Assembly: GCF_001704415.2 (NCBI RefSeq)
Contig: NC_030831.1
Coordinates: 46,484,134-46,548,133, forward strand
DNA from: Capra hircus
Taxonomy: Eukaryota > Chordata > Mammalia > Artiodactyla > Bovidae
Length of the DNA: 64,000 nucleotides
Direction of reading: 5' to 3'
Shown here: piece by piece, positions 1-11,830 of the stretch
Layout of the letters: each line of letters opens with the position of its first letter
How positions within the stretch are numbered: the first letter of the stretch is position 1
Program-made: the position numbers and the translations under genes
Notes under the pieces: model-generated
What the model was told of the DNA's origin: nothing
Seen by the model: the letters and a program-made list of their open reading frames with translations, nothing else
The model's database searches: none

Positions 1-442
1 TTTTACTAGAAGTCCTTCTTATTTCTCACAAATCCTGAAGCCTGATCTGGATGATAAAAATTTCCCTAGGGATCTACTTTGGTGCACTATGTGGAGGATT
101 TGTTTCCTTGCTCTCCTTCTCAAGCTTCCTTTTAAGAAGACAGTATCCACTCGCTAAAGCTTTTAACCTTGAAGGGACATAAGATTGCCAAAGAAAAGTT
201 GCAGTTTGCCTCAGTCCCTAGTTTTCACATGTAAGACATCTGATATCAGAACAAGAGTTATACCTAGTTCCAGACAGACTTCACAGTGTCCTAAATTTCC
301 CCAAACCCCAAATTAAGTGCTGACTGCTAGGTTTTCTAGAGCTACTTTGTTATTGCGAAAATTGAATTCCAAATTTCTCTCTTATGGTCAAACCTATGTT
401 TGTTTTACTAAACAATAGTAACACTGACCTAATATTATGGGA

Positions 443-560
443 TGGAGAAGGAAACGGCAACCCACTCCAGTGTTCTTGCCTGGAGAATCCCAAGGATGGG
501 GGAGCCTGGTGGGCTGCTGTCTATGGGGTTGCACAGAGTTGGACATGACTGAAGCCACTT

Positions 561-596
<36 letters not shown>
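443..596 (+). mobile_element. Bov-A type SINE with (AGC)n tail
   Basis: It starts with the Bov-A body (GGCAACCCACTCCAG) and ends in about ten AGC repeats (562-596). It is flanked by a 12-bp direct repeat AATATTATGGGA (431-442 and 597-608), which fixes both ends. It is inserted in the retroviral pol remnant. AGC-repeat tails on this SINE type are a known ruminant feature and are often length-polymorphic. Confidence 0.9.
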
Positions 597-598
<2 letters not shown>

Positions 599-2201
599 TA
601 TTATGGGAAGAAGCAGATGACATATCTTTTAGGGCCTTAAAGGAGAGTTTGATGAATCCACTTGCCCTTGGGCATCTCAACGGTCAGATTGTCTTTTCCC
701 TTTTGGCATATGAAAAGGAAGAGGTTTGTGTGTGTCTTGGGGTACATGCCCTAAAACACAGGGAGAACCACTGGCCCACAGGGTATGACAGCCAGCAATT
801 GGAGCCTGCGCCAATGGGATACCCCCTTTGCCATAGAAGCTACTGCCTTTTTGGGTAAGGGCTACCAAAAAAATCCTTATGAGATCTTGAACCATTTTTG
901 TGCCTCATGCAGAAGCTCTCCTGAATTCTCATCACACTCAACATTTTTCAGTCAGCTGTCTCATTTCCCATGAAGTCCTTTTGTTAACTGCTCCTGACAT
1001 AACTCATTTACATTGTAATATCCTTAACCAGGCTACTCTTCTCCTCTCCATGATGAAGTCCCTCTCTACTGATTAATGCTGACGGGTCACCTCTTGACTC
1101 TCCTGACGCTCTTCAGGAAACTCTTTCGGGTAATGTTGACTTCTCATGGTTCACTGATGGTTCCTATGCAAAAGGTGACAATGAGAAATATTTTGCTGGG
1201 TGTGCTACTGCAACTCCTTTGATGATGTTACTTTAGCCCTATGGTACACATGGTTACTCATGAGTGATCTCAAGAGGTTTCCAGTCCTACACAGACTCAT
1301 ACTTCAGCCAAAGACAAAACTGCCAGTATTTATACTGATGGTAGATATGCTTTTGGAATAACTCATGATTATGGAATGTTGCGGAAACAGCATGGCTCCT
1401 TTACTTCCAGTGGAAATAAATTTTTAAATGGCCCCTATGTTCAGGAATTATTGGATGCAATGTTTTCACTTGCAGTTTTAGCTATTAATAGATTCAGAGG
1501 CATTCTAAACTTGACTTGCTGGAAGCTAAGGGAAATCACCTTGCTGACATTTCTGCAAGGAATACTGACCTTAAAGGAACTGATAGCAGTCGAACTTTTG
1601 TTCCAGTTCAAAGGGATATTTCCCCCAAATGATAACTTAGTAAAACTAGCTAGAAAAGCCCAACAGTTGGCCTCAGAAAACAGAAAAACAAGATTGGAAA
1701 TTCAACAGTTCTTGGTTTGATAAAAAGGAGAAAGCTATTTGGTTTGGACCAAACAACAACCCAGTCTTACCAGAGAGTAAAATCCCCACTCCTTACCACT
1801 GTACCTGCATCAAACCATTGGTCTACTGGAGAAATGATAGCATCCATGAATCAATACTAGTGAGGAAACATTAACAAGGCCACAAAAGTGCTTACCTCAC
1901 TCTTCCACTTCTCTGAAACACAATTCAGGAAAATCTGCTTGCATTGCTTCTGGACATTGTAAACTTACTAATGGACCTTTTGAGGTCTGGCAAATGGGTT
2001 TAATACAACTTCCTACATCTCATGGAGATAAATATCTTTCAGTCATGGTCTGCATGTTTTCACACTGAATGGAAGCCTTCCCTAGAGACAGACTACTGCC
2101 TCTTCTGTGGACAAAGCCCTTTTGGAAAAGATTACACCTACTTGAGAAACTCCTCTCAGACTTCATAGTGATTGAAGAACTAATTTCACTAGTCAGGTAC
2201 T

Positions 2202-2421
2202 GTGATGTGTGTGCATGCTAAGTCGCTCAGCTGTTTCTGACTCTTTGCAACCCCATGGACTATGGTCTAACCATGTTCCTCTGTCCATCGAATTCTTCAG
2301 GCAAGAATACTGGAATGGGTAGTCATTCCCTTCTCCAGGGGATATTCTCAACCTAGGAATCGAACCCAGGTCTCCTGCACTGCAGGCAGCTTCCTTTACC
2401 ATTTGAGCCACCAGGGAAGCC
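2202..2421 (-). mobile_element. Bov-tA SINE
   Basis: Full-length tRNA-headed SINE in reverse orientation. The tRNA-like head with its B-box (reverse of GGTTCGATTCC) lies near 2350-2420 and the Bov-A body near 2205-2340. An 8-bp duplication CAGGTACT (2194-2201 and 2422-2429) flanks it. It interrupts the integrase part of the retroviral remnant. Confidence 0.92.
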
Positions 2422-2960
2422 CAGGTACTTTGACAAGTCTGCACCATTTGGCTGGTTTTAATATACTTTAATTGTGCTAACCACCCTCAATCCTCTGGTT
2501 TAGTCAAATGCACTAACAGCATTATTAAGATTCAATGGCAATTTCTGTAGAAACCCTCCAAACACCTTAGCAAAAAGCACTGCCATTGATTCTTCTAAAT
2601 CTTAGACCCACTCCTTCTGGAACTCACCAACACACACCCTTTAAGATGGTCACAGTACACCCAATGTACTTGGCTTCTGCTTTTCCTGATCCACAACTGA
2701 TAAAAGGAGAGATACTCTAATACAATTTCTATTGAAAATAATCATGTTATTTGTAGAGCAATCTTTTCATGGTATGCTCTTTGGAGACAAAGATCTTAAG
2801 CATTATGCCTTGTGACCTGGATATTTTGTTTATTGGAAAAGACTATCTTCAATCTTGCTGGAAAAGCTCCTGGGAAGTACTGTTAACCAACACTTGTGCT
2901 ACCAAACTCCAAGGAATAGACTCTTGGATTCATATGACAAAGAAGGCAATTAAATCCTGA

Positions 2961-3385
2961 TTGGACATGTACTTCATCCAGTCACATGAAAGTAATTATT
3001 TCCTGGAACTGAAGCATACAACATCTGATGAAACAGCTTTCCCAAGATATCCAGATCAGGTCTGTCAGAAGTGTGTTTCCAAACCTCTGATGGAGATATA
3101 AAGCTTCAGGTAAACTCCAGAGTCTATTATTTTGGTAACATGGACTTTGGATTAAAAGAATGCCTGAGATTTCTCCCTCCTTCCTTGTTACTCAAATGCG
3201 ATCTCATTAGGTTTCCAATCTGTACACTTTCTCTCCAACATGGGACACTATAACCAGGAAATGTCCTTCCAGACACTGAGGGACAAAAAAGCTGCTGAGA
3301 AGTGAAAACCTGACTCATCAGTGATGCTTTCATAAAAATAACTCCATCAAGAGGAGAAAAAAAACAACACACAAACAAAAAACTT
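2961..3385 (+). other. Unassigned stretch inside the retroviral remnant
   Basis: This lies between the end of recognisable pol and the next SINE. In an intact provirus env would sit here, but I see no convincing env reading frame. The longest open reads (3071-3253 plus, 3127-3378 minus) have no motif I recognise. It ends in an A-rich run (3357-3380) next to the following SINE. Confidence 0.3.
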
Positions 3386-3632
3386 CTGCTAAGTCATGTC
3401 CAACTCTGTGACCCCAGAGACGGCAGCCCACCAGGCTCCCCCGTCCCTGGGATTCTCCAGGCAAGAACACTGGAGTGGGTTGCCATTTCCTTCTCCAAGG
3501 CATGAAAGTGAAAAGTGAAAGTGGAGTCGCTCAGTCGTGTCTGACTCTTCGTGACCCCATGGACTGCAGCCTACCGGGCTCCTCTGCCCATGGGATTTGC
3601 CAGGCAAGAGTACTAGAGTGGGTTGCCATTGC
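3386..3632 (-). mobile_element. Bov-A2 SINE (two Bov-A monomers)
   Basis: Two head-to-tail copies of the Bov-A body are joined by a GAAAGTGAAAAGTGAAAGT linker (about 3503-3521), the hallmark of Bov-A2, in reverse orientation. There is no tRNA head. Confidence 0.88.
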
Positions 3633-3960
3633 TAGAAACTTTAATTAAATAGTCAGGAAACCAGAAGGGGGAGCTCTCATGCTCTGCGACAACAGACAGA
3701 GCCCAGGAAAGACTCTTCTTCTATCCTGGCAACAACTCAGCCAATGAGAAGCTGTGGACTCTTGGTTTACTCCAGCCTTCCCAACTTCCTTTTCTCCTCT
3801 ATGAAAGAATTCTCCCTCCCTTGCTCTGTGGGGACTTGCATGTAGTTTGACCTGGTTGTAGACTCCAAGTTGCAACTCTCTGCTGATCCCAAATAAGCTC
3901 ATTTTCACTAGAGAAGTAACTTGCAGTCTATGTGTGTTTTTGGTCAATGTCTCTCACTTC
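3633..3960 (+). repeat. Endogenous retrovirus 3' LTR fragment
   Basis: The sequence has the layout of a class I retroviral LTR 3' half. A CTCTGTGGGGACTTGC block is followed by a degenerate poly-A signal (CCAAATAAGCTC, about 3889-3900) and a TCTGTGTGTTTTTGGTC-like U5. It follows the pol remnant in the same orientation, so it is probably the 3' LTR of the same provirus, with its U3 start lost at the Bov-A2 insertion. Attribution to this provirus is inference. Confidence 0.5.
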
Positions 3961-4129
3961 ACACAGCTGTTGTGGGGATGGAAATAGCATGGAGGAACCT
4001 GTGTGTAAACTACAAAATGTTACATGTAAGTGAAATGACGGGGAGGTTAATACACGGCCTGTCCAGGAATAGTTTAAACACAATTCCATGTGTCTGCCAC
4101 CACTTTGACTAGCTGTCTACTTGGCTTAC

Positions 4130-4265
4130 CTGGGCCCTCCTGAACATAGTCAGCCATGGGCCCCGTCACTGTGGCGATGTCGATGTCGGCCATCTTGGAG
4201 CTCAGGGTGATCTCCCAGAAGTCAGCGGGGCTGCTGCAGTTGCTGCTCCGGTCCCCGGTGTACTC
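4130..4265 (-). CDS. LOXHD1: LOXHD1 exon 19 of the window (linker after PLAT repeat 7)
   Basis: Exon of 136 nt. The acceptor is CCTGACAG before GAGTACACC (4266-4267) and the donor is GTAAG (4129 downward). It starts in phase 0 and ends with one base of a split codon, so the next exon, outside the window, must start with two bases. The peptide begins EYTGDRSSNCSSPADFWEIT and ends near DYVQEGP. It closes the seventh PLAT repeat and forms the linker to the next one, and has no PLAT core motif of its own. It is the last coding exon visible. Only 92 bases of intron separate it from exon 18, the shortest intron in the window. Confidence 0.95.
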
Positions 4266-4357
4266 CTGTCAGGAGGAGCACAACCGGGGCCCATTACGCC
4301 TCTGGCACCTTGTTTTCCGCGGAATCACCCCAGGTGCCCCACCTGCCTTTCACGCAC
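4266..4357 (-). other. LOXHD1: Short intron between exons 19 and 18
   Basis: An intron of 92 bases with donor GTGCGT and acceptor GACAG. It contains no repeat. It is by far the shortest intron here; most of the others are between 0.4 and 5 kb. Confidence 0.9.
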
Positions 4358-4567
4358 CTTCTCATAAAAGAGCCTCTCCAGCCGCCCGTCCTCCTTCTTC
4401 AGGGACAGCCAGCGTCCACACAGGAACAGGAACTCATCCTCGTTGGTGTCGTTCCAGATCTCCACCTTCTCCACGTACCAGTCTGCGCACCACTTGGTGT
4501 TGTCGTGGCGGAGCTTGATCTTGTAGATGACGCCCAGGTCCGCAGCCTCGATGATGAAGGTGTCGGC
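4358..4567 (-). CDS. LOXHD1: LOXHD1 exon 18 (PLAT repeat 7, middle and end)
   Basis: Exon of 210 nt (exactly 70 codons), acceptor CTCCCAG before GCCGAC, donor GTGCGT, phase 0 at both ends. It encodes ADTFIIEAADLGVIYKIKLR, then the HDNTKWCADWYVEKVEIWND core and the LCGRWLSLKKEDG end strand. In other repeats this part is split over two exons, so here the two have fused or the intron was never present. The usual 'HDNxGxxxGW' loop reads HDNTKWCADWYV, losing the glycine and adding a cysteine. Confidence 0.97.
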
Positions 4568-7500
4568 CTGGGAGTCCAGATTCGTGGATTTGGGTGGGGG
4601 GCCTCTCCCTGCCTCCACCTGCTCCAACCTCATCCATCTAGTACCTTTCATCCCCCTTAATTGCTGGGCTGAACAGACCTTCCAGGCTGGAGCCCTCCAG
4701 GCCCAAATCCCCAACACAGAGAGTTTGATATTCCAAGGCCTTGCTTCCACAATTTTCCTGTTTTACAGTCTAGCTCCTCTTGGGATAAGAAGACATCTTG
4801 GACATGCTGAGTTATGCAGAGTATTGGCTTGAGGTCAGCTAGGACGCTGGATGGTAAGAGCTATGGAAGAGGTGGTATCTTTCTGAATAATGAAAGGGGC
4901 CTTGAAATTCCCAGGGGGAAGCTAGCAGTTGGAGGAGCCAGTCCGGGCTACAGGAGAGCAGAGAGGGGAGAGGCTACATTGCAGGCCAGGCTGGGGAGCA
5001 TAAGGCATGACAACTAGACTGTGAGTTCATGAGGGATTTTGTGGGGGTGTGACATAGGCCCTCCTCTGTGTCCCTGATTATATCTTTCATGATGTGATAT
5101 TGTATTCTTGAGTGCTTGCATTCCTTCAGGATTGCCCAGTGAGATGTGGAGTTCTAGGTTTGGGGTAAACTGGGGTCAAAACAGCTGGCAGGAGCTTGGG
5201 GAAGGAGAGGTGGGAGAGGTGACCCTGAGTGACACCCACTTTCCTTCCAAAAAACATGCTACATCACTGTACTGAGAGCTGGGAACCCAGGGATAATAGG
5301 ATGCCCTGTGCCCCTCCTCAGGACAGCCCAGGTGGTGGTAGCAGCCACCTGCATGAGGACTAGGGCCGGGGCTGGCAGGACTTGCCTGGTGGTGGCGTTA
5401 AGCTGAAGCTGGGCCTTCCAAGCACCCAGGGCAAGTCAGACTGCAGGCTGAGGTAAGTGCAGGTGAATAGTGTGATCCTGACGGCAGGTGTGGACCTGTG
5501 CAGGCCTTAGAGTGCTGGCAAGTGGCTGAGCCCACACCCTACGACATGGCAATTCCACTTTGCATCTGTCCTGGGGGGACACCTTCATATATACACAAGG
5601 ATGCTTCAGTTCAGTTCAGTTCAGTCGCTCAGTCGTGTCCGACTCTGTGACCACATAACTGCAGCATGCCACACCTCCCTGTCCATCACCAACTCCCGGA
5701 GTTCACTCAAACTCATGTCCATAGAGTCGGTGATGCCATCCAGCCATCTCATCCTCTGTCATCCCCTTCTCCTCCTGCCCCCAATCCCTCCCAGCATCAG
5801 AGTCTTTTCCAATGAGTCAACTCTTCGCATGAGGGGGCCAAAGTACTAGAGTTTCAGCTTTAGCATCAGTCCTTCCAAAGAACACCCAGGACTGATCTCC
5901 TTTAGAATGGACTGGTTGGATCTCCTTGCAGTCTGAGGGGCTCTCAAGAGTCTTCTCCAACACCACAGTTCAAAAGCATCAATTCTTCAAACTCTCACAT
6001 CGATACATGACCACTGGAAAAACCATAGCCTTGACTAGATGGACCTTTGTGGACAAAGTAATGTCTCTGGTTTTGAACTACAGGATAATTGTTTACAGTG
6101 GAAAGTTAGGACCCACCTAGGTGTCCAGTGTTGGGGCAACAGTAAATAACCTTGGCAGTGTTGTACATGGAATGTTATGTGTGCAGTGGTTACAAAGAAC
6201 AAGCCAACAACATCCGTGTCTGACTATCTTGACAGAAAGATTTCAAAGGAACCCCATTGACTGCAAAAAGCACCCGTATAGGATGATACCTTTTATGTAA
6301 AAAGTTAAAGCCACAGAGCAGCGTTATATATTTCCTCTGGGCATATGTGCACGGATGCAGAGAAAAGCCTTGGAAAGACCTGGACACACTAGAGAGTGTG
6401 GACCATTCTGGAAACTGGGGCCCAGAGGAACTTCCATGCAGGCTGACGAGGCAGGCAGTGAAGATCTGGGAATCCCTTGATGAGTCCGAGTGAGAGAGTG
6501 ACTCTGCCATCTTTGGATGGATTAGCTGGGGAGCCTGGAGGGTAGATTGGATTTCAGAGGTCTGGTGCAGGGCTCCCCAAGCAACGTATGATAAGGGAGG
6601 TGTGACAAAGCTGACCGGGCTGATTTGAGGGTCTTTTAGAGAGAGACTCTCCAAGGCCAGGTGACTGACTGGATATGGGTGGGAGGGAGTTCTGACAGAG
6701 AGAGGGGTGTCGAGGTGACTCCTAGATCTGGAGCAAAGGATTAGAGAAGCGGAAGCTTTCACATACTCAGCAGTGAACAAAGTCCAAAATCATCAGTGAC
6801 CGAGCCAGAAGCTCCAGCTTCCCCACCCAGACGTCAGCACGGGAGGGAAGCAGGAGGAGGACGAGGCAGAACGGGGCGAAGGCTTCTCTTGCGATGTCAT
6901 AATTGCTAAGGGAGAAGAAATCTGAACCTAAACTCCGAGGAGAATGGATTGCATCACTTCATATATACTTTCACTTATTCATTCAGCAGCTATTTTTTGG
7001 TGGGAAATGAAGTCCAGAGCCCCTTCCTTCTTCCTCAGGTGGTGCCTTCCCCGGGGGACTCCCTTTCCCCTCCCCACCTTCTCAGGGAGCCCTGGGGCCA
7101 GACTCCCCTGGGATCTTGAGCCCCAGGCTACGCCTTCTTGCAGGCAGCCTGCTAGCTGGAGTCACCAGCCAGCTGCAAACCCACTTAGATGACACCTGCT
7201 GTCCTTGGCCTGGAGTTACTTTCCTGTTCACCAAGTAGCGAATGTTTCAGCACTAAAGGTCATGCCTGGCTGAGGCTTGGGCTTAAGGAGACCCCAGTGA
7301 ACACAAGCTGGTTGATGTGGGGATCTATCTCCCCAGACACGCGGCTACAAGGAGGACCACAGACGGGGTTAGGAGCCAGCTGCCTGGCTCTCCTCCTCAG
7401 GCTGTAGCCTGGCCCGTGGGGCTTCTGGCAGAGTTAGGTGAATGGAGAAGAGGAAGGGAGCCTGAAAAGTGAAGAAGGGTAAAGGTGGCAGAGAGAGGGG

Positions 7501-8270
7501 TGCTCCAGCAGGGAGAGGGGCCAGGCTGGTGGGAAGCAAGTGTGGACAGAAATCTTCCTTTGGTGAAACCACTGTTAGGTCAGAGCTGGTAGGGCCTTGG
7601 ATCCCACTATCCAATTGAATGGTCTTCATGCTTTTTTTTGTAGCCACAGAGCCCCTTGATTAATAGAAGGCTTGCTTGCTACCCCAACAGATAGGCCAGC
7701 TCAGAGTGGTCCCACGTGGGAGGAGGCGGGTGCCCATCTGCTACCCTCACTTCTCCGTGGCTCCCTTGGACCTCCGTGCTGTCTAGAGTTCTGCACAACA
7801 CAGCTGAGCTGATTCACATCAGGCTCCTTCTTTCACAGATGAGGACACGGAGTCCAGAGATGCTCAGCCACGGACCGAGTGGATGGCAGACCCAGCCCTC
7901 CAGACCTCTATCTCGTTCAAGCCTCTGTCGAGGCAGCTCCCCCACTCTGCAGTGCTCACCTCCACACTCGTGACCCACGTGGAGTGAGCTGCATTCTCTG
8001 AAGAAGACCCAGCTCCATATAGCCAGCAACCTGGGGCTCACACAGCCTCTTGCCTGCTCAAGTCCCACCCCTACTATACAGGACCCAGGGCTTGGGCATA
8101 GGCTGAGAGAGAGGGACCAGATGCCCTTGGGGGATGCCTGGGGCAGATGCCATCCCAAGGGTCAATGACATCCCACAAAGGTCCCAGACAGCCTCCGGGA
8201 CCAAGAGGAGCTGGCCCTCGGAACAGAGGGCCAGAGGAGAGAGGTGGGGTAAGTTGGGGGCCCCGCCTAC
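4568..8270 (-). other. LOXHD1: Intron between exons 18 and 17
   Basis: 3.7 kb. It holds a BovB piece at 5598-6085. The rest (4568-5597 and 6086-8270) shows no gene or clearly recognisable repeat, apart from a possible MIR trace near 7795-7900 (antisense 'ACAGATGAGGACAC'). Open reads such as 6190-6780 minus (196 codons) lack motifs, splice context and known similarity, and are treated as chance. Confidence 0.75.
5598..6085 (-). mobile_element. BovB LINE, 3' fragment
   Basis: Reverse orientation. It begins at the (TTCAG)n end, the reverse of the BovB (AACTG)n tail, at about 5606-5625. It continues through the region encoding the C-terminal end of the BovB reverse transcriptase protein, in reverse. 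The same sequence family appears at 43893-45255 in the plus orientation. It is 5'-truncated and non-coding. Confidence 0.85.
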
Positions 8271-8425
8271 CGTTCCTCTCTCGAACTTGTTGGTGCGGTT
8301 CTCTGACTTGCCCAGGTACCGCTCCCCGGTGTCCCCGAGGTCCCCATAGATGGTGATGTAGACCTTGGCGTCCGTCCCCGCCCCGGGAACGTTTCCTGTG
8401 AAGATCTGCACCGAGTACAGCACAA
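8271..8425 (-). CDS. LOXHD1: LOXHD1 exon 17 (PLAT repeat 7, start)
   Basis: Exon of 155 nt with acceptor GCCCGCCCAG before TTGTGC and donor GTAGGC. It starts with two bases of a split codon (exon 16 gives A, forming isoleucine ATT) and ends in phase 0. It encodes VLYSVQIFTGNVPGAGTDAK and VYITIYGDLGDTGERYLGKS, ending FERGT. This is the classic first half of a PLAT repeat, with the first beta strand followed by the GAGTDA loop. At 155 nt with phase 1 to 0 it matches exons 1 and 8, which open repeats 1 and 4, as expected from internal duplication. Confidence 0.97.
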
Positions 8426-11029
8426 CTGGGCGGGCAGTCGGACAGACACACAGACAAAGGGAAGAAAGGGATGGCATTGTTTAGTTTGGGGGAACTGGAT
8501 TTGGAGGAGGAATGCAGCTCGTGGCCCAGGCCTGCAGGAGAACGCAGTGTCCTTTTCGTCCGCTCCATTATGCATGCTGTGCTACAAGTCTGGCCAGATT
8601 CAGCAGTGGGAAGTTTGCCTCTAAGAGACCCAAGGGATGCAGACTTTTCCAGCATCCCTCAAAACATATACCCCGCCCCCACCCCGGGAAGCTGCCTGCC
8701 ATGCATGTACACCGTGGCTACTAAATGCATCTGCCGTGACACACTGGCAAAAATGTGCCTTCCCACCGAAGGGCGACCAGCATCGATGCCAGATCCTTCT
8801 AAACAGCTTGTAGGGGGAAATTAAGTATTTCTAAAAGAATAGGTTCCCCTCAGTGTCTCATCTCTTATTTGCATTTACTCTTCAACCAACCTGCCCCAGT
8901 GCTCCAGGGAACCACCCCCACCAAAACCACAATCACCGTCACCTACTCTTCTGTTTCCCACAGCCTTTGGAAAGGGCTCAAAAAAACACTGGGTGTCACA
9001 ATTATTACAGATTATTAAGGAAAATAAAACCAAACACTGTCTTGTTTTTGTTTTGCTTCTAAGCATTCATCAGGGAAGAATAAAGTAGTCACTCACTCAA
9101 CCTCCCCCCCCCACCTTGGGTGGGGGGAAGAAGCATCTGTTTCTACGATGGCTAAGCATTCTGTATCCCCTCTCCACGGTCCTTTGTGCCAGGAGCTTTG
9201 GAGTTCCAGGCCAAGGAAGAGGGGACTTAGCTGGATTATCCCCAAGGGGAAGGATGGAAGTTGTGGCTTTGAGGTGAAGGTGAAAATGACCCAACTGGGA
9301 AGAAGTTCAGTTTCCCCAGCCTGGGAGCAGGTATGTGTTCGAGAGTGCCTATGGTGGTAGGAACTCCCCACCTGCCCACAGGGACCCAGGAAGGAGACAG
9401 CTGCCAAGCCTGTCTGAAGCCTTGAAGCAACAAGGCCTCCAGGGTGAAGACAGGGTCTTTTGACAAAGCCGGGCTCCTTGGAGAAGCCTTTCTGGCCACC
9501 CAGAGAAATGAAACCTGTGTGCTGGCTGACAGCCAGCAGCCACAGTCTCACCAAGCAGCAGAAGGCCACAAATAAAGGTTGTCCCCACCCTGGACTGAAG
9601 GCCAGGTCCCTGCTGTGAGCCTCAGGATTTTTATAAGACCCTAGAAAAGGGGACGCCCCCTCCCTGCAGTGACTGAGATGGACACTCTTACCAGCCCATG
9701 CAAGTGGGCTCAGAACCACATGTAACTAAATGCTGGAGAGTGAGGTGGTGTGAGCTGCTCTGCCTGTGGGTATGGAACACACTCACACCCACAACATGGT
9801 TCCTATTATTATCCTCATTTTCCCTTGGATCTTGTATTCTTCCCTGCTCCCCTTCTGCCTCTCTCTGCTCCTTGAGCAGCTTTATAGGTTCCTAAACATC
9901 TGCCTTGCGTCAGATGCCCATGTCTTCCAGTTCTGTCCGCTTCCCACAGCTCTCACCCTGCACGCTCCAGGTGTGGACTTCTGTGAGTTCCCCAGGCTGT
10001 ATCTCCAGCCCAGGTCCCTTCTGTGCTCTGAACCCACATCCCTGTGTCCACCACAGGCCACAAGCTCACATCCAGTCCTGAGCTCCGCCCCCTTTCCCAT
10101 CCTCCCATCTCCATCACCCCACCCAGCAGTCTGCTGGCCAAACCTCCTCGGCGCTCCAGGAGACCTGCTCCTAGAGGCTTGTCCCCTTTGAGAGTAGGAT
10201 CCAGCACTGGGCACACTTGAACCCTGGCCTCCTGGCCCCCACCTTGCTCAGTTCGGTGCAGAATCCAGCCAGCATTTCACGTACACATTAATAACATCTT
10301 CTTTTGTCAACGTGACCCACACCTGACTGGCTGATATGACAAGAGGTAACACTAGGAATCTTGCCGGAGTTTGGACACAGCAGTCAACTGTCCCCACCCT
10401 CCTCACTTGTCTTCCCCATCCATTTCCTGGCTGTTCATTCAGACCTGCTCCACACCTGGGCTGGACCTTTTCAAAGGCGGCCCTTGTCCCAGAGTGGGGT
10501 GTGGTGTCCCCAGGTCTGTGATTTAAATGGCCTTCCTGCCCCTCACCGCTCTCTCCAGTCCTTTTGGAAATTAGCAAAACCGACTCAGCTTCTGGGTGCT
10601 GAGCAGCGTGGTCGTGCAGTCAGATCCGGCTATTTCCGGATCCTCCTCCCTCCCCATCCCACCAAGGCCACCCCGCTCTCTGTGAAAAGATGTTTCCCTA
10701 GAAACACCACCCAGCGCAGAGGGGTTCATAGCATATTGTTAACGCAGAACAGCCAAGGGTGCCATGAGGACAGCTTTCCAGTGCGTCCTCTGGGATCCAA
10801 GTAGAAAAGGAAATGATTCCCTCAGATTCAAAGTAAAACACATTCAGAGAAAGGGATGTGGGTAGGGAAAGACATGTCATCGAGGTAACACTTGTTTTTA
10901 TCTCTAAGAAGGTGGCAATTCAGATGAAAAGAAATGTCACAGCTACAGCAGAGGCTTAGTTTAGGTTGAGGTCTGAGCCTGGACCAATACCACCCAGTAA
11001 GGGAAGGGAGAAGGGCATTCAGAGACCAG

Positions 11030-11305
11030 CCGGACAGGTAAGAAGATGTATGGAGAGAGTAACATGGAAACTTACATTAGCATATGTAAAACAGATAGCC
11101 CCTGGGAATTTGCTGTGTGACTCCGGGGAACTCAAACCATAACAAACTCTGTAACAGCCTAGAGGGGTGGGATGGGGAGGGAGGTGGGAGGGAGGTTCAG
11201 GAAGGAGGGGACATGTGGATGCCTATGGCTGGTTCCTGTTGCTATTTGGCAGAGAACAACAAAATTCTGTAAAACGATTATCCTTCAATTAATAAAATAA
11301 ATAAA
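11030..11305 (+). mobile_element. L1 3' untranslated fragment
   Basis: It resembles the ruminant L1 tail: a G-rich block (GGGATGGGGAGGGAGGTGGGAGGGAGG), then TCAATTAATAAAATAAATAAAGAAAAG. It is 5'-truncated with no coding part. Confidence 0.55.
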
Positions 11306-11699
11306 GAAAAGAAAATAGTGGTTCCAAAGCAAAGGAATGAGAGCAAGAAGTGTGTGCTCAGGCTGGTGCAAATTCTGCAGAAAAGAGCCTCATCAATGAG
11401 GAAAAGGTGACTGGTACACACAGAAAAGAAACCCATGGCCTTGGACACGGAAGCTGCACCCAGCCCCCTGAGAACAAACACCAGAGTTACAGTTCTGTTC
11501 AAAGCCAGGAAGCTATCTGATTCACACTCGGTAGGGACAGCTGGATCCAGCAAGAGCAGAGAGGACCAAGTCCCACGGATTAGTAGCCAGATTAACTAAC
11601 CAAAGGGAGAGAAGAAGGACCAGTTGAGTCCAGCCACAGGAGAGCACGTACATGGATGTCTGATCACACTGTCAGACCAGGGGAGGATTTGAGCGCGAG

Positions 11700-11830
11700 A
11701 CTCAGGGTGAGGGCACTGCAACTTTGAACAGCCGTGCCACTTATTAGCTGAGTGAACTCTGGCAGGTTGTGTAACCTCTGTGAGCCTCAGTTGCCCTCTC
11801 TGAGGAGTGAAGGTAATTACAGACTCTGCC
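11700..11830 (+). repeat. MIR SINE fragment
   Basis: Core pattern of the old mammalian SINE MIR: 'TTATTAGCTGAGTGAACTCTGGCAGGTTGTGTAACCTC..GAGCCTCAGTT'. It is diverged, and its boundaries are approximate. It lies just downstream of the exon 16 donor. Confidence 0.5.

Larger units (their letters stand above)
1..2960 (+). repeat. Decayed endogenous retrovirus, pol remnants (class I-like)
   Basis: Short plus-strand stretches, frame-shifted and full of stops, resemble retroviral pol in the correct order: reverse transcriptase connection region (about 1-900), RNase H (about 1080-1500, with an aspartate-containing 'YTDG' at about 1334), then integrase N-terminal to C-terminal parts (about 1560-2960). 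The longest open piece is 1376-1720 (114 codons). No piece is intact enough to make an enzyme. The 5' LTR, gag and protease would lie left of the window; I recognise no env. The element is antisense to LOXHD1. SINEs at 443-596 and 2202-2421 interrupt it and therefore came later. The family name is not determined. Confidence 0.7.

Noticed and set aside
1376..1720. 114-codon open frame as a possible gene
   Set aside because: It is a piece of the decayed retroviral pol region, with stops and frame changes on both sides.
6190..6780. Minus-strand frame of 196 codons in the intron between exons 18 and 17
   Set aside because: No domain, no similarity I know, no splice phase fitting LOXHD1, and an ordinary Ser/Leu composition. 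Probably chance.
9103..9127. Short C-run/G-run hairpin (CCCCCCACC-TTG-GGTGGGGGG) as a terminator or regulatory element
   Set aside because: One short stem in an intron of a vertebrate gene; no T-run or other context gives it a role.
9093..9719. Minus-strand frame of 208 codons in the intron between exons 17 and 16
   Set aside because: No motif; it starts in intron sequence and has neighbouring overlapping frames of similar kind. Treated as chance.
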